A model generated the notes under the pieces. It was not told the origin of the DNA and ran no database searches. It saw only the letters and a list, made by a program, of their open reading frames with translations. Positions 1-6,522 of a DNA stretch of 9,395 nt are shown in pieces (position 1 is the first letter of the stretch; every line of letters begins with the position of its first letter). A program made the translations under genes and the position numbers. Origin of the DNA: JAHEEL01 sp964195545 (GTDB taxonomy: Bacteria; Actinomycetota; Acidimicrobiia; Spongiisociales; UBA5794); the NCBI GenBank assembly GCA_964195545.1, contig CAXMQQ010000058.1:1-9395 (forward strand). The letters are read 5' to 3'.

Positions 1-80
1 TTGTATCCATATAGGCAACGTATCAACCAGCTATGACACAAAGCAGAACGAAACACCACATATCCAAAGAAATCATGGAA
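1..80. other. AT-rich non-coding segment
   Basis: By direct count, about 39% of these 80 bases are G or C (31 of 80), against about 72% in the next 80 bases. No credible reading frame, RNA gene or promoter could be assigned. The sharp composition change at about position 80 marks the start of the repeat-rich segment. The segment may be ordinary intergenic DNA or the edge of an acquired piece; the sequence does not decide. Confidence 0.5.
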
Positions 81-93
81 GAAGACTCCCCCC

Positions 94-147
94 TGCGTCG
101 CTTCGCTCCGCCTCCCCCCGCCCTGGCGGCCGAGGGGACACGACGCA
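94..147. repeat. Nested stem-loop in intergenic DNA
   Basis: An outer stem TGCGTCG (94-100) pairs with CGACGCA (141-147). Inside it CCTC (111-114) can pair with GAGG (132-135), and the tip is a perfect CCGCC-CT-GGCGG hairpin (118-129). The arms are C- or G-rich and there is no T-run on either side, so it is not a typical intrinsic terminator. It lies downstream of the minus-strand glycosyltransferase gene, next to the 41-bp repeat. It resembles REP-type extragenic palindromes, but the family is not identified. Confidence 0.5.
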
Positions 148-176
148 CAAGACTCGAAGGCTCCATTCGTTGCTGA

Positions 177-217
177 TTGACCCCCTCCACCGCCCTACGA
201 GCGGCACCTCCCCCTGA
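177..217. repeat. 41-bp palindromic repeat, left copy
   Basis: This segment matches 9182-9222 in the same orientation at 36 of 41 positions, and all five differences are transitions. Its core is a near-palindrome, GCCC-TAC-GAGC with flanking CCG/CGG; the ancestral form reconstructed from both copies would be a perfect GCCGCCC-TAC-GGGCGGC. The element overlaps a second perfect hairpin, CCTCCCC (207-213) pairing with GGGGAGG (219-225). It is intergenic and likely a dispersed extragenic repeat. Its copy number elsewhere is unknown. Confidence 0.6.
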
Positions 218-225
218 CGGGGAGG
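207..225. repeat. Perfect 7-bp hairpin downstream of the glycosyltransferase
   Basis: CCTCCCC (207-213), loop CTGAC, GGGGAGG (219-225). It lies about 60 bases beyond the stop of the minus-strand glycosyltransferase. On the minus strand no T-run follows the stem, so it could stall or stabilise the transcript end but is not a canonical intrinsic terminator. It may simply be part of the repeat element. Confidence 0.4.
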
Positions 226-284
226 AAAAGAACAGGAAGCGACCCGCACAACCTGACCCCTGTCACCTGACGCGGCGACGTGCG

Positions 285-1055
285 CTAGCTCTTCCTTCCG
301 AACCGGCGTTGCCAACCCCATCGAGTTACGAGAGCCATGGCTTCGAGAGCGATGTTTGCGGACATCTTGGAGGTGCCGGCTTCGCGGTCTCTGAATCGAA
401 TCGGAACTTCGGTGATCTTCAGACCCTCCTCCGATGCACGCCAGGCCATCTCAACCTGGAAGGCGTAGCCGGAGGCATCGCAGGTCTCCGGATTGAGGCG
501 CCGAATCGCGTCCGCACGGAACGCCCGGAACCCAGCCGTCGCATCTCTCACTGTGATGCCCAGCATGAGTGCGGCGTATCGGTTGCCACCGCTCGAGATC
601 GCCCTGCGATGCCACGGCCAGTCGTCGGCGCCGCCGCCCGGGACGTAGCGGCTCCCGATTGCAAGGTCTGCTCCCTCGTCGATCGCTGCGACAAGCCGCG
701 GGAGATCGTTGGGATCGTGAGAGAAGTCGGCGTCCATCTCGCAGAGGACCTTGCCGTCGAGTTCCAGAGCCTGAACGAACCCAGCCGCATAGGCCTTCCC
801 GAGGCCAGCCTTCGTATCCCTGTGGAGTACGGCGACACCTTCATCATCGGTGGCAAGGCTGTCGGCAATCTCACCGGTGCCATCCGGGGAACCGTCATCG
901 ACAACCAGCAAGCGATACCCATGTGTCCTCACAGCGGCCGCGATGCCCTCGAGGTTCTCTGCCTCGTTGTATGTGGGCACGATCACGATGACATCGTTAG
1001 GAATGATCATGATGGGGTTGACGTCGACGGGGTGGGATGTGTGCCGTGTCTGCAT
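285..1055 (-). CDS. Family-2 glycosyltransferase, polyprenol-phosphate mannose/glucose synthase type
   Basis: This is a cytosolic GT-A glycosyltransferase of 256 residues that probably moves a sugar from a nucleotide donor to a polyprenyl phosphate, as dolichol-phosphate mannose synthase (DPM1) and the catalytic part of mycobacterial Ppm1 do. Visible motifs are PTYNE (27-31), VVDDGSPDGT (51-60), the metal-binding DAD in MDADFSHDP (107-115), GSRYV (134-138), DATAGFRAF (171-179) and REAGTSKM (224-231). No C-terminal membrane segments are present, so it is the short soluble form. The start is unsettled: the ATG at 1055 has no good ribosome site, and an internal ATG at 1010 (MIIPNDV) begins nearer the conserved fold, also without a clear site. 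It lies 79 bases after the DUF4193 gene, with hairpins between. The exact sugar cannot be read from sequence; mannose is inferred from family similarity. Confidence 0.9.
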   Translation of the reverse strand: MQTRHTSHPVDVNPIMIIPNDVIVIVPTYNEAENLEGIAAAVRTHGYRLLVVDDGSPDGTGEIADSLATDDEGVAVLHRDTKAGLGKAYAAGFVQALELDGKVLCEMDADFSHDPNDLPRLVAAIDEGADLAIGSRYVPGGGADDWPWHRRAISSGGNRYAALMLGITVRDATAGFRAFRADAIRRLNPETCDASGYAFQVEMAWRASEEGLKITEVPIRFRDREAGTSKMSANIALEAMALVTRWGWQRRFGRKS

Positions 1056-1065
1056 CTCAAGGATA

Positions 1066-1079
1066 TCGGACCAGTCCGA
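1066..1079 (-). promoter_or_regulatory. Palindrome just upstream of the glycosyltransferase start
   Basis: TCGGAC-CA-GTCCGA is a perfect 6-bp inverted repeat with a 2-base centre, ending 10 bases before the ATG at 1055. A second hairpin, GGTTC (1095-1099) with GAACC (1107-1111), lies beside it. It could be an operator or an RNA hairpin affecting translation or mRNA processing. No regulator is assigned. Confidence 0.35.
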
Positions 1080-1134
1080 CAGAGCCTTGAACGTGGTTCC
1101 AAAGTCGAACCGCAGTGTGCGCGTACAGGGGGGA

Positions 1135-1524
1135 TTAGGCGGCGCAGTCTTTGCAGATCTTCTTGCGAGGGTTGGCGAGCTGGCTTGCCTTCAGAACAAG
1201 GAAGCATTTCGAGCAGACGAACTCATCTTCCATGGCCTCGGCGACGCCTTGCTGATCTAGAGCTAGCTCTGCGCGACGAATCGCTCGCATCTCGGCAGCC
1301 TCGTCGACAACAAGGGTTTCGCTGGTCTCGTCGTCGGTGAGCATCTCAAGCTCCTCAGCCTCGAGTTCGTCGAGAGCTTCATCGCCATCGTCACCAGACG
1401 CTTCCTCGGTGGACTCGTCGTCGGCGCTGTCAGCGTCGTCGGCCACCGCGCCCTCCTCAACATCGTCCCCCAATTCGGAAGAATCCTCCGGGGGGGTATC
1501 TTCGCTGAGTTCGTCGGTGGACAT
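1135..1524 (-). CDS. DUF4193 family protein with acidic N-terminus and zinc-binding C-terminus
   Basis: This is a 129-residue protein of unknown function from a family widespread in actinobacteria. The C-terminus DEFVCSKCFLV...ICKDCAA matches the DUF4193 signature and holds two CxxC pairs (Cys104/107 and Cys124/127), presumably a zinc site. The N-terminal part is extremely acidic: 29 of the first 60 residues are Asp or Glu, and no Lys or Arg occurs before residue 80, so it is probably disordered. Mycobacterial relatives are about 100 residues, so the acidic part here seems longer. The start at 1524 is chosen because AGGAGG (1533-1538) lies 8 bases upstream; a longer frame back to 1671 would run into the lipid kinase gene. 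It has its own likely promoter. The role is not known. Confidence 0.88.
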   Translation of the reverse strand: MSTDELSEDTPPEDSSELGDDVEEGAVADDADSADDESTEEASGDDGDEALDELEAEELEMLTDDETSETLVVDEAAEMRAIRRAELALDQQGVAEAMEDEFVCSKCFLVLKASQLANPRKKICKDCAA

Positions 1525-1532
1525 GGATTCAA

Positions 1533-1538
1533 CCTCCT
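1533..1538 (-). promoter_or_regulatory. Strong Shine-Dalgarno for the DUF4193 gene
   Basis: On the minus strand this reads AGGAGG, 8 bases before the ATG at 1524. It is the best ribosome site in the window. It fixes the start against the longer frame beginning at 1671. Confidence 0.85.
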
Positions 1539-1548
1539 GCGGCGCGGG

Positions 1549-1577
1549 AGCATACACGGGACCGGCGATATTCGGAA
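1549..1577 (-). promoter_or_regulatory. Possible promoter of the DUF4193 gene
   Basis: On the minus strand TATGCT (1549-1554) fits an actinobacterial -10 (TANNNT). Exactly 17 bases upstream is TTCCGA (1572-1577), a weak -35. It lies in the 59-base gap after the lipid kinase stop and would give a short leader carrying the AGGAGG site. This is inferred from pattern only. Confidence 0.4.
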
Positions 1578-1583
1578 CCAGTT

Positions 1584-2468
1584 CTAGATCTTGAAGAACA
1601 GTCGTTCCTGAACGATCTCGACCTTGAACGAGCCGTGCCCCAGAATCTCGCCGTCTGCCTCGACAAGCCACGTCTCCGGGATGCCTACCGCCACGGAGCG
1701 ACCGGTCGTTCGCTGTACCGCCTGATGTGTCAGATGGGTGCCCTTGATCACTCTGCGGATCACAAAGGGGGCTTCCCTGCGCGGCCCGGCGAAGACCTGC
1801 ACGTCGAACTCGCCGTCACTCGCGTTTGCTCCCGGAGCGACGTTCATACCACCGCCGAAGAACTGCCCATTGGCGATCACCACGTTCCATGCCTTTGTCG
1901 AGGTCACCGTCCCGTCACAATCGACGCGCACGTTGTCTGGGCTTGTCTTTGCAAGGGCGAACCAGAACCCTGCGATGTATCGACGAGATCCGAGGCGGGA
2001 CGGCAAGCGGGCTGCCTCAACGACGGTCCTGGCTCCGATGCCCGCATTCACCGCGTTGAGAAAATAGCGGCAACCGAACGACGCCTCCAATAGCCCGACG
2101 TCGATGGGATGCCGGGTGTCGTCGATGAGGTGGTCGGCGGCGGACTCCAGACGGCCGGGGATCGCAAAGGTTCGGATGAAGTCGCTTCCAGATCCGGCGG
2201 GGAGGATGCCCAGGGTCGGAGGCGTCGGCCACGCTTGTTCGAGAAGGCCGTTGGCAACCAGATTCGCCGTGCCGTCACCGCCGACTGACACATACGCGCT
2301 GTAACCCTTGCTGCGGCCCTCAGCCACGAGCGCACTCACGGCCTCCGGTGACGGGGAGACGCGAATCTCATGGTTGAGGCCGCGCACGGTGAGAGCTGCC
2401 ATCACGCGCTCCGGCAAGTTGGTGTCACGACCCGCAGCCGGATTGATGATCACCCACCAGGCGTTCAT
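1584..2468 (-). CDS. Diacylglycerol kinase-like lipid kinase (DAGK catalytic domain, YegS/DgkB type)
   Basis: This 294-residue soluble lipid kinase is predicted to phosphorylate diacylglycerol or a related lipid with ATP at the inner membrane face, feeding phosphatidate into phospholipid or glycolipid synthesis. Motifs seen are the N-terminal IINPAAGR (7-14), the nucleotide-binding GGDGT (63-67), GILPAGSGSDFIRTF (87-101, the family's GTGNDFA-like loop), DVGLLE (123-128), NAGIGA (141-146) and a C-terminal EADGE. Length is normal for the family. The ATG overlaps the helY stop as ATGA, so translation is probably coupled to helY. The upstream G-run is only a weak ribosome site. The lipid substrate cannot be told from the sequence; diacylglycerol is the family default. 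Confidence 0.9.
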   Translation of the reverse strand: MNAWWVIINPAAGRDTNLPERVMAALTVRGLNHEIRVSPSPEAVSALVAEGRSKGYSAYVSVGGDGTANLVANGLLEQAWPTPPTLGILPAGSGSDFIRTFAIPGRLESAADHLIDDTRHPIDVGLLEASFGCRYFLNAVNAGIGARTVVEAARLPSRLGSRRYIAGFWFALAKTSPDNVRVDCDGTVTSTKAWNVVIANGQFFGGGMNVAPGANASDGEFDVQVFAGPRREAPFVIRRVIKGTHLTHQAVQRTTGRSVAVGIPETWLVEADGEILGHGSFKVEIVQERLFFKI

Positions 2469-5020
2469 GTGCGACCCCCCACCGCAACAATGCCTCGATC
2501 GGTCTCCTTGATAGCGGCCGCCGCCACCGGGGCCAGGGACGGGGAGGCGTCGCGAATCTGCCGCATCAGATCGAGCAGTTGCCTGCAGTTGCGCACGAAG
2601 TCGCCGGCCGCGAAGCCATCCTCGCCGAAGAGGTCATCCAATCCGGCTCCCGAGACCCAGCCATATGCATATGGGGCGAAACCGGGTTCCGGCATTCGCG
2701 ATTCGCCAACGCGCCGCCGTTTCTCCGCCGACGAGACCGCCTCCCATACGTTCACGATCTGCTCGTAGCGATCAGCGACTATGCCCACGAGCATTGCCCG
2801 TTCTCCGTCCGACACACGCGGTTCGAACGTGAACATCGAGACCACGGCGGCGAATTCAGCTGCGGAAAGTCCATCGAGGGCACCGAGCTCTATCGCTTGG
2901 GTCAAGAGCAGATCGAGCTCGTTGTAGACGCGACGCAGACTCTCCCCCTTCTCCGACAGATCCCATCGCTTGACGTAACCGAGTTCGGACAGGACGGCCA
3001 TGCGGGCCTGGAATCTATCGACGACGTCGTCATCGTTTCTTGTGCGCCGGCGTTTGAGCCTTCGTAGATCCTTGGATGCGCGGTACGAGCGGGTCAACCA
3101 CTGAAGATGCATATCGAGGTTCGGACAGGTCGCGACGCTGATCTCGACAGTCATCTCATCTTCGAGTGATCGTTCTCGATCCTCGGGGACCCATGAGCTG
3201 AGAGCACGTGCGGTTGCCTCGAGGTACGCACCGTCCGAACTGCGGACCGGCTCATCCAGGGGGAACGTACCCAGGTGCTTGGGAAGCGAACCAAGCTCGT
3301 CGGGCGCTGCCTTTCGCCGTTCCCCATCTTGTGAGAGGAGCAGAAATCGGGGATTTCTCCCGTAGCCACGGGCGAGGATGACCGATCGCTGGCCGTTGCT
3401 GAGTTCGAGCACGTCCCCAGAGTCCAGTTGGCCGAAGAACTCCCTCACCGCGTCGGAGCCGTCGCCCGAGCCGAGCGGTGCGTCTACGTACGCTTCAATG
3501 TCTCCATGGTCGCACTCGGCTGCCCTGCGAAACTTCTCTACTTCGGTGGCCCGCTCAGCGATCCGATCCTCAAGCTGCTGGACTCTTTGCTGGGCCCTGA
3601 ACTGTGCGAACGAGGCTCGGAGGAGCTCCTCGGCTCGTGGTTTCGAGTAGTTCGCGACCAGGTTGACCGCCATGTTGTACGAGGGTTCGAACGACGAGAC
3701 GAGTGGATGGCTCCCCATCGCCGCCACATCGGCCACCTTTTTGAACGGCACATAGGAGCTGTAGAGGATCACCGCTGTCCCCCGTTCATCCATCCCCCGT
3801 CGGCCTGCGCGGCCGGTCAGTTGCGTGAACTCCCCGGCGCGTAGGAGTTCGTGCGACTCCCCGTTGAACTTACTGAACGATTCGAGGACGACTGCCTTGG
3901 CTGGCATGTTGATGCCGAGCGACAGCGTCTCGGTGGCGAAGACAAGCTTCACGTGACCGGACGAGAACAGCTGCTCTACCGTCTCTTTGAACGCCGGTAC
4001 CATCCCGGCGTGGTGAGCGGCTACGCCTGCCTCCAGCATCGCCACCCACGATTCATAGCCAAGAACGGCGAGATCAGTCGGGTCGAGGTGCGCGGTCGCC
4101 CCATCGGCGAGAGCACGGATTTCGGCTCGCTCTTCTGCTGATGTCAAGCGCAGGCCGGCCGCAGCAACACTCCGCGCCGCCTGGTCACAGCCGGCTCGGG
4201 AGAAGATGAAGTAGATCGCAGGGAGTTTGCCGGCACCGAGCAACGCTTCCGAAACCTCCAACCTCCTCGGCGTTGCGAATCTGCTGTGGCGCCCCCGCCC
4301 CTTTCGGAGAAGGTTCAGGACCTGCTTGTTCGGATGCTGGCCATCCCTGCTGAATACCGGGAACCACTCGACGGCATTCCCGTGGTGGCGATCCCTCAGG
4401 AGATACATCGACTCCAGAGGCACCGGGCGACGCTCCTCGATCACCAACTCCGTCGGGCCACGGCGTGCTCGGATCCATGACGTGAACTCATTCGGATTCG
4501 CGATGGTTGCCGAGAGATTCACCAATTGGATTCCAGAGGGGAGGTGGATGATGACCTCTTCCCACACCGATCCCCGGTACCGATCCTGCAGGTAGTGAAC
4601 CTCGTCGAGAACAACCATGCCGAGTCCGTCAAGTGCGCTCGACTCGGCGTAGATCATGTTTCGCAAGACTTCCGTGGTCATGACAACCACCGGCGCCTCT
4701 CCGTTGATCGTGTTGTCTCCGGTGAGGAGGCCTGCACCCGCCTTGCCGTATCGATCGGTGAGGTCGCGGTACTTCTGGTTGGAGAGCGCCTTTATCGGTG
4801 CGGTGTAGAAGGTCCGCTTTCCGGCCGCAAGAGCGATTGCGGCTGCCGCCTCGGCGATCAGTGTCTTCCCCGATCCGGTCGGAGCGGTGACGACTACCGA
4901 GGCACCGCTCTCGATGATCCGGATCGACTCGATCTGGAACTGGTCCGGTTCGAAAGGCTCCCCCTCGAGGAACCGCCGTGCCGGGTCTCCCAGCGTGCTG
5001 GTCACTCGGTCACGCGCCAC
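2465..5020 (-). CDS. helY: HelY-type Ski2-like DEVH-box helicase
   Basis: This 851-residue ATP-dependent helicase of superfamily 2, Ski2/Mtr4 group, probably acts on RNA in the cytoplasm. In order it shows PDQFQIESI (25-33), Walker A APTGSGKT (46-53), motif Ia APIKALSNQK (74-83), TTEVLRNM (115-122), DEVH (139-142), SAT (170-172), motif IV region YFIFSRAGCDQ (270-280), motif V ATETLSLGINMPA (362-374) and motif VI QLTGRAGRRGMD (400-411). A DSHCT-like helical domain fills roughly the last 190 residues. All catalytic motifs look intact. Mycobacterial HelY is slightly longer (about 906). The start is a GTG at 5020 with no good ribosome site and no earlier in-frame start nearby; the conserved part begins about residue 16. 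Its stop overlaps the next gene by ATGA. It follows the paf genes as in mycobacteria, but without tatA/tatC between. Confidence 0.93.
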   Translation of the reverse strand: MARDRVTSTLGDPARRFLEGEPFEPDQFQIESIRIIESGASVVVTAPTGSGKTLIAEAAAAIALAAGKRTFYTAPIKALSNQKYRDLTDRYGKAGAGLLTGDNTINGEAPVVVMTTEVLRNMIYAESSALDGLGMVVLDEVHYLQDRYRGSVWEEVIIHLPSGIQLVNLSATIANPNEFTSWIRARRGPTELVIEERRPVPLESMYLLRDRHHGNAVEWFPVFSRDGQHPNKQVLNLLRKGRGRHSRFATPRRLEVSEALLGAGKLPAIYFIFSRAGCDQAARSVAAAGLRLTSAEERAEIRALADGATAHLDPTDLAVLGYESWVAMLEAGVAAHHAGMVPAFKETVEQLFSSGHVKLVFATETLSLGINMPAKAVVLESFSKFNGESHELLRAGEFTQLTGRAGRRGMDERGTAVILYSSYVPFKKVADVAAMGSHPLVSSFEPSYNMAVNLVANYSKPRAEELLRASFAQFRAQQRVQQLEDRIAERATEVEKFRRAAECDHGDIEAYVDAPLGSGDGSDAVREFFGQLDSGDVLELSNGQRSVILARGYGRNPRFLLLSQDGERRKAAPDELGSLPKHLGTFPLDEPVRSSDGAYLEATARALSSWVPEDRERSLEDEMTVEISVATCPNLDMHLQWLTRSYRASKDLRRLKRRRTRNDDDVVDRFQARMAVLSELGYVKRWDLSEKGESLRRVYNELDLLLTQAIELGALDGLSAAEFAAVVSMFTFEPRVSDGERAMLVGIVADRYEQIVNVWEAVSSAEKRRRVGESRMPEPGFAPYAYGWVSGAGLDDLFGEDGFAAGDFVRNCRQLLDLMRQIRDASPSLAPVAAAAIKETDRGIVAVGGRT

Positions 5021-5094
5021 AGGTCGGCTGGAACAAAAGCGCGCCGCCTGACGGTCATGAGCGGCATGACCTCGGAGAACGTCAAACTGTCCAT
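5002..5094 (-). CDS. Possible leaderless 30-residue leader ORF overlapping the helY start
   Basis: An ATG at 5094 opens a 30-codon frame (starting MDSLTFSEVMPLMTVRRR) that ends in TGA at 5002-5004, inside the helY gene by 19 bases and in a different frame. Seven bases before the ATG is TACCAT (5102-5107), a good actinobacterial -10, so the mRNA would begin at or near this ATG. Leaderless short leader ORFs are common in mycobacteria and can couple translation to the next gene. helY lacks its own ribosome site, which fits. The peptide is not recognised, and it could be chance. Confidence 0.3.
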   Translation of the reverse strand: MDSLTFSEVMPLMTVRRRAFVPADLWRVTE

Positions 5095-5101
5095 GACGAC
5101 G

Positions 5102-5107
5102 ATGGTA
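5102..5107 (-). promoter_or_regulatory. Candidate -10 element for the helY unit
   Basis: TACCAT on the minus strand, 7 bases before the ATG at 5094 and about 80 bases before the helY GTG. No good -35 at 17-18 bases is seen. It lies just downstream of the hairpin that closes the paf unit, as expected for the start of a new transcript. Confidence 0.4.
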
Positions 5108-5147
5108 GAACCCGTAGGCCCGGTTCGGTGTCGACCCAGTACTTGAA

Positions 5148-5175
5148 GTGCCTCCGGGACGTATCCCGGAGGCAC
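5148..5175 (-). terminator. Perfect 12-bp stem-loop between the paf unit and helY
   Basis: GTGCCTCCGGGA, loop of 4, TCCCGGAGGCAC: a perfect GC-rich 12-bp stem. It begins 29 bases after the stop of the small CxxC protein. On the minus strand it is followed by TTCAAGTA, only a weak T-run, so it is probably a terminator of the L-shaped or weak-tail kind common in actinobacteria. An RNA-processing or stabilising role is an alternative. Confidence 0.6.
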
Positions 5176-5204
5176 CGATGACCCCTCAGCTCATGCCCGC
5201 CCGG

Positions 5205-5504
5205 TCACGAATCTGATGCGGCGAGCTCCTGGAACCAATCATGGCCGTCGAGATTTCTCGAGAACGCCGTGATCTCCTCTTCGGTGATCGCGCTCGCCGT
5301 TGCCACGATGTCATAGCCCACCCCGGTTGCGAGCAGAACGCTCACGACCCGCTGGCTTGCTGGACGCCGTTGCGTCGCTCCACAGAACGGGCAGTCGAAG
5401 CGATAACGCCCCTCGTGCGCTCCGGAAGAGAGTTCAAGACCGACATCTGCGATGGTGAGCTCCACGTCTCCGCAAGTGGTGCAAGTTGTTCGGATGGTTG
5501 TCAT
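5205..5504 (-). CDS. Small CxxC/CxxC zinc-ribbon-like protein, function unknown
   Basis: This 99-residue soluble protein has no signal or membrane segment. It has two CxxC pairs, Cys8/Cys11 in CTTCGDVEL and Cys38/Cys41 in CPFCG, 26 residues apart: the layout of a zinc ribbon. The rest is a short mixed region, then an acidic C-terminal stretch (ITEEEITAFSRNL...WFQEL) that looks helical. I recall similar unnamed proteins with an MTTI..TC..CG..EL start in actinobacteria but cannot name a family. The ATG at 5504 has GGAGCT (5511-5516) 6 bases upstream. It lies 70 bases after pafC and just before the terminator, in the place where mycobacteria have tatA and tatC. A nucleic-acid-binding or protein-interaction role is only a guess. 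Confidence 0.8.
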   Translation of the reverse strand: MTTIRTTCTTCGDVELTIADVGLELSSGAHEGRYRFDCPFCGATQRRPASQRVVSVLLATGVGYDIVATASAITEEEITAFSRNLDGHDWFQELAASDS

Positions 5505-5510
5505 ATGGGT

Positions 5511-5516
5511 AGCTCC
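5511..5516 (-). promoter_or_regulatory. Shine-Dalgarno for the small CxxC protein
   Basis: GGAGCT on the minus strand, 6 bases before the ATG at 5504. It supports this ORF being translated despite its small size. Confidence 0.6.
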
Positions 5517-5574
5517 GTTGCCAGCGTGTGTATTCCATCGGCACCGGAGACGACCTCTTTATGACTATTTCCGC

Positions 5575-6522
5575 CTAGTCACCTCCCGCGCTCTCCGAAT
5601 AGCGCTCAAGTATTCGTGACCGGAGATCGGCTGTCGCGCTCGTGGCTTCGAGTCCGTCGAGAATCTCGGCGTTCGAACCCAGCCGGATCAACAAACGCGC
5701 AGCGACCGCTGCGTCTCCGACACTCATCTGAATGGTCATGGCATCGGACTCATCGTCGATCACTTCAACCGGGTAGTAGTCGGCTACCCACTTGGCATCA
5801 CCGGTTAGGCGGATCGTGACATGGACGTCGTCGTCACCCGGTGTGTAGCGAATCGCGGCATCGTGCGAAGCTGGGTCCGGGGAGAATCGGTGACCGGTCG
5901 GTGTTGCGGTGCGGATGCGGTCGACACGGAAGACCCGTTCGGCACCAGCACTCCTGCAGAAGGCGGAGACGTACCAATTCCCGAGCGTCGTGAACACCGA
6001 CCACGGTTCGATGTCCCGGGTCTTTGCAATTCCGGATGCGATCGATGTGTGATCGATTCGCAGGACGGTTCCGTCCATGGTGGCAACGCGCAAATCTCCT
6101 ACGAGGGAAGGTTCGGGGATATCGACGACGACCGCTTCTGTACCGCCTGGCAGAAGCGTCCGCTCGAGTTTCACGATGGCACGATCGAGTGCTTCGCCAC
6201 CCGATCCTGCTGACTGCACCGCCTTTCCGGACGCCAGAATCCCGAGGGCCTCAGGCGCCGTCAGTCGAAGGGGGCGGGCAAAGTACTCTGCCATCTCGAT
6301 GACGATCTCATCGTCGTCGATCGAAGCGTCCATCAAGTCACCGGGGCCATAGCCGGGGAGGCCGCACACGAACACGGTGTTCAGATCCTTGATGAGATCG
6401 GCCTCGGTGTAGTCGAATCGTTGGCACACCTCGGCTACCGAACAGCCGGGGTTCGCGATCACCCACGGAAGCATCGCGAGCAGCCGATTGATCCGTCCGG
6501 TGGTCTTCGGTGAGTTCGTCAT
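5575..6522 (-). CDS. pafC: PafC, WYL-domain transcriptional regulator
   Basis: This 315-residue protein partners PafB. In mycobacteria PafB and PafC act together as a transcriptional activator of most DNA-damage genes, independent of LexA/RecA. The N-terminal part (about 8-60, TTGRINRLLAMLPWVIANPG...) is a winged-helix-like DNA-binding region, followed by a linker and a WYL domain (about 140-205) with GNWYVSAFCR at 181-190 and RVFRVDRI at 196-203, then a WCX-like C-terminus. Length equals mycobacterial PafC (about 316). The start is the ATG at 6522, which overlaps the pafB stop as ATGA and has GGAGGG (6529-6534) 6 bases upstream. A longer frame back to 6609 overlaps pafB and is rejected. The core WYL tripeptide reads WYV here. 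Confidence 0.93.
   Translation of the reverse strand: MTNSPKTTGRINRLLAMLPWVIANPGCSVAEVCQRFDYTEADLIKDLNTVFVCGLPGYGPGDLMDASIDDDEIVIEMAEYFARPLRLTAPEALGILASGKAVQSAGSGGEALDRAIVKLERTLLPGGTEAVVVDIPEPSLVGDLRVATMDGTVLRIDHTSIASGIAKTRDIEPWSVFTTLGNWYVSAFCRSAGAERVFRVDRIRTATPTGHRFSPDPASHDAAIRYTPGDDDVHVTIRLTGDAKWVADYYPVEVIDDESDAMTIQMSVGDAAVAARLLIRLGSNAEILDGLEATSATADLRSRILERYSESAGGD

Noticed and set aside
207..225. Canonical intrinsic terminator
   Set aside because: The stem is perfect, but no T-run follows on either strand, so it is listed as a hairpin only.
177..1340. Long plus-strand reading frame of 387 codons
   Set aside because: It lies antisense to the glycosyltransferase and the DUF4193 gene, begins inside a repeat, and its protein has no recognisable motif. 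It is a high-GC shadow frame.
1525..1671. Longer N-terminus for the DUF4193 protein starting at 1671
   Set aside because: It overlaps the lipid kinase gene by 88 bases, while AGGAGG stands at good distance before 1524.
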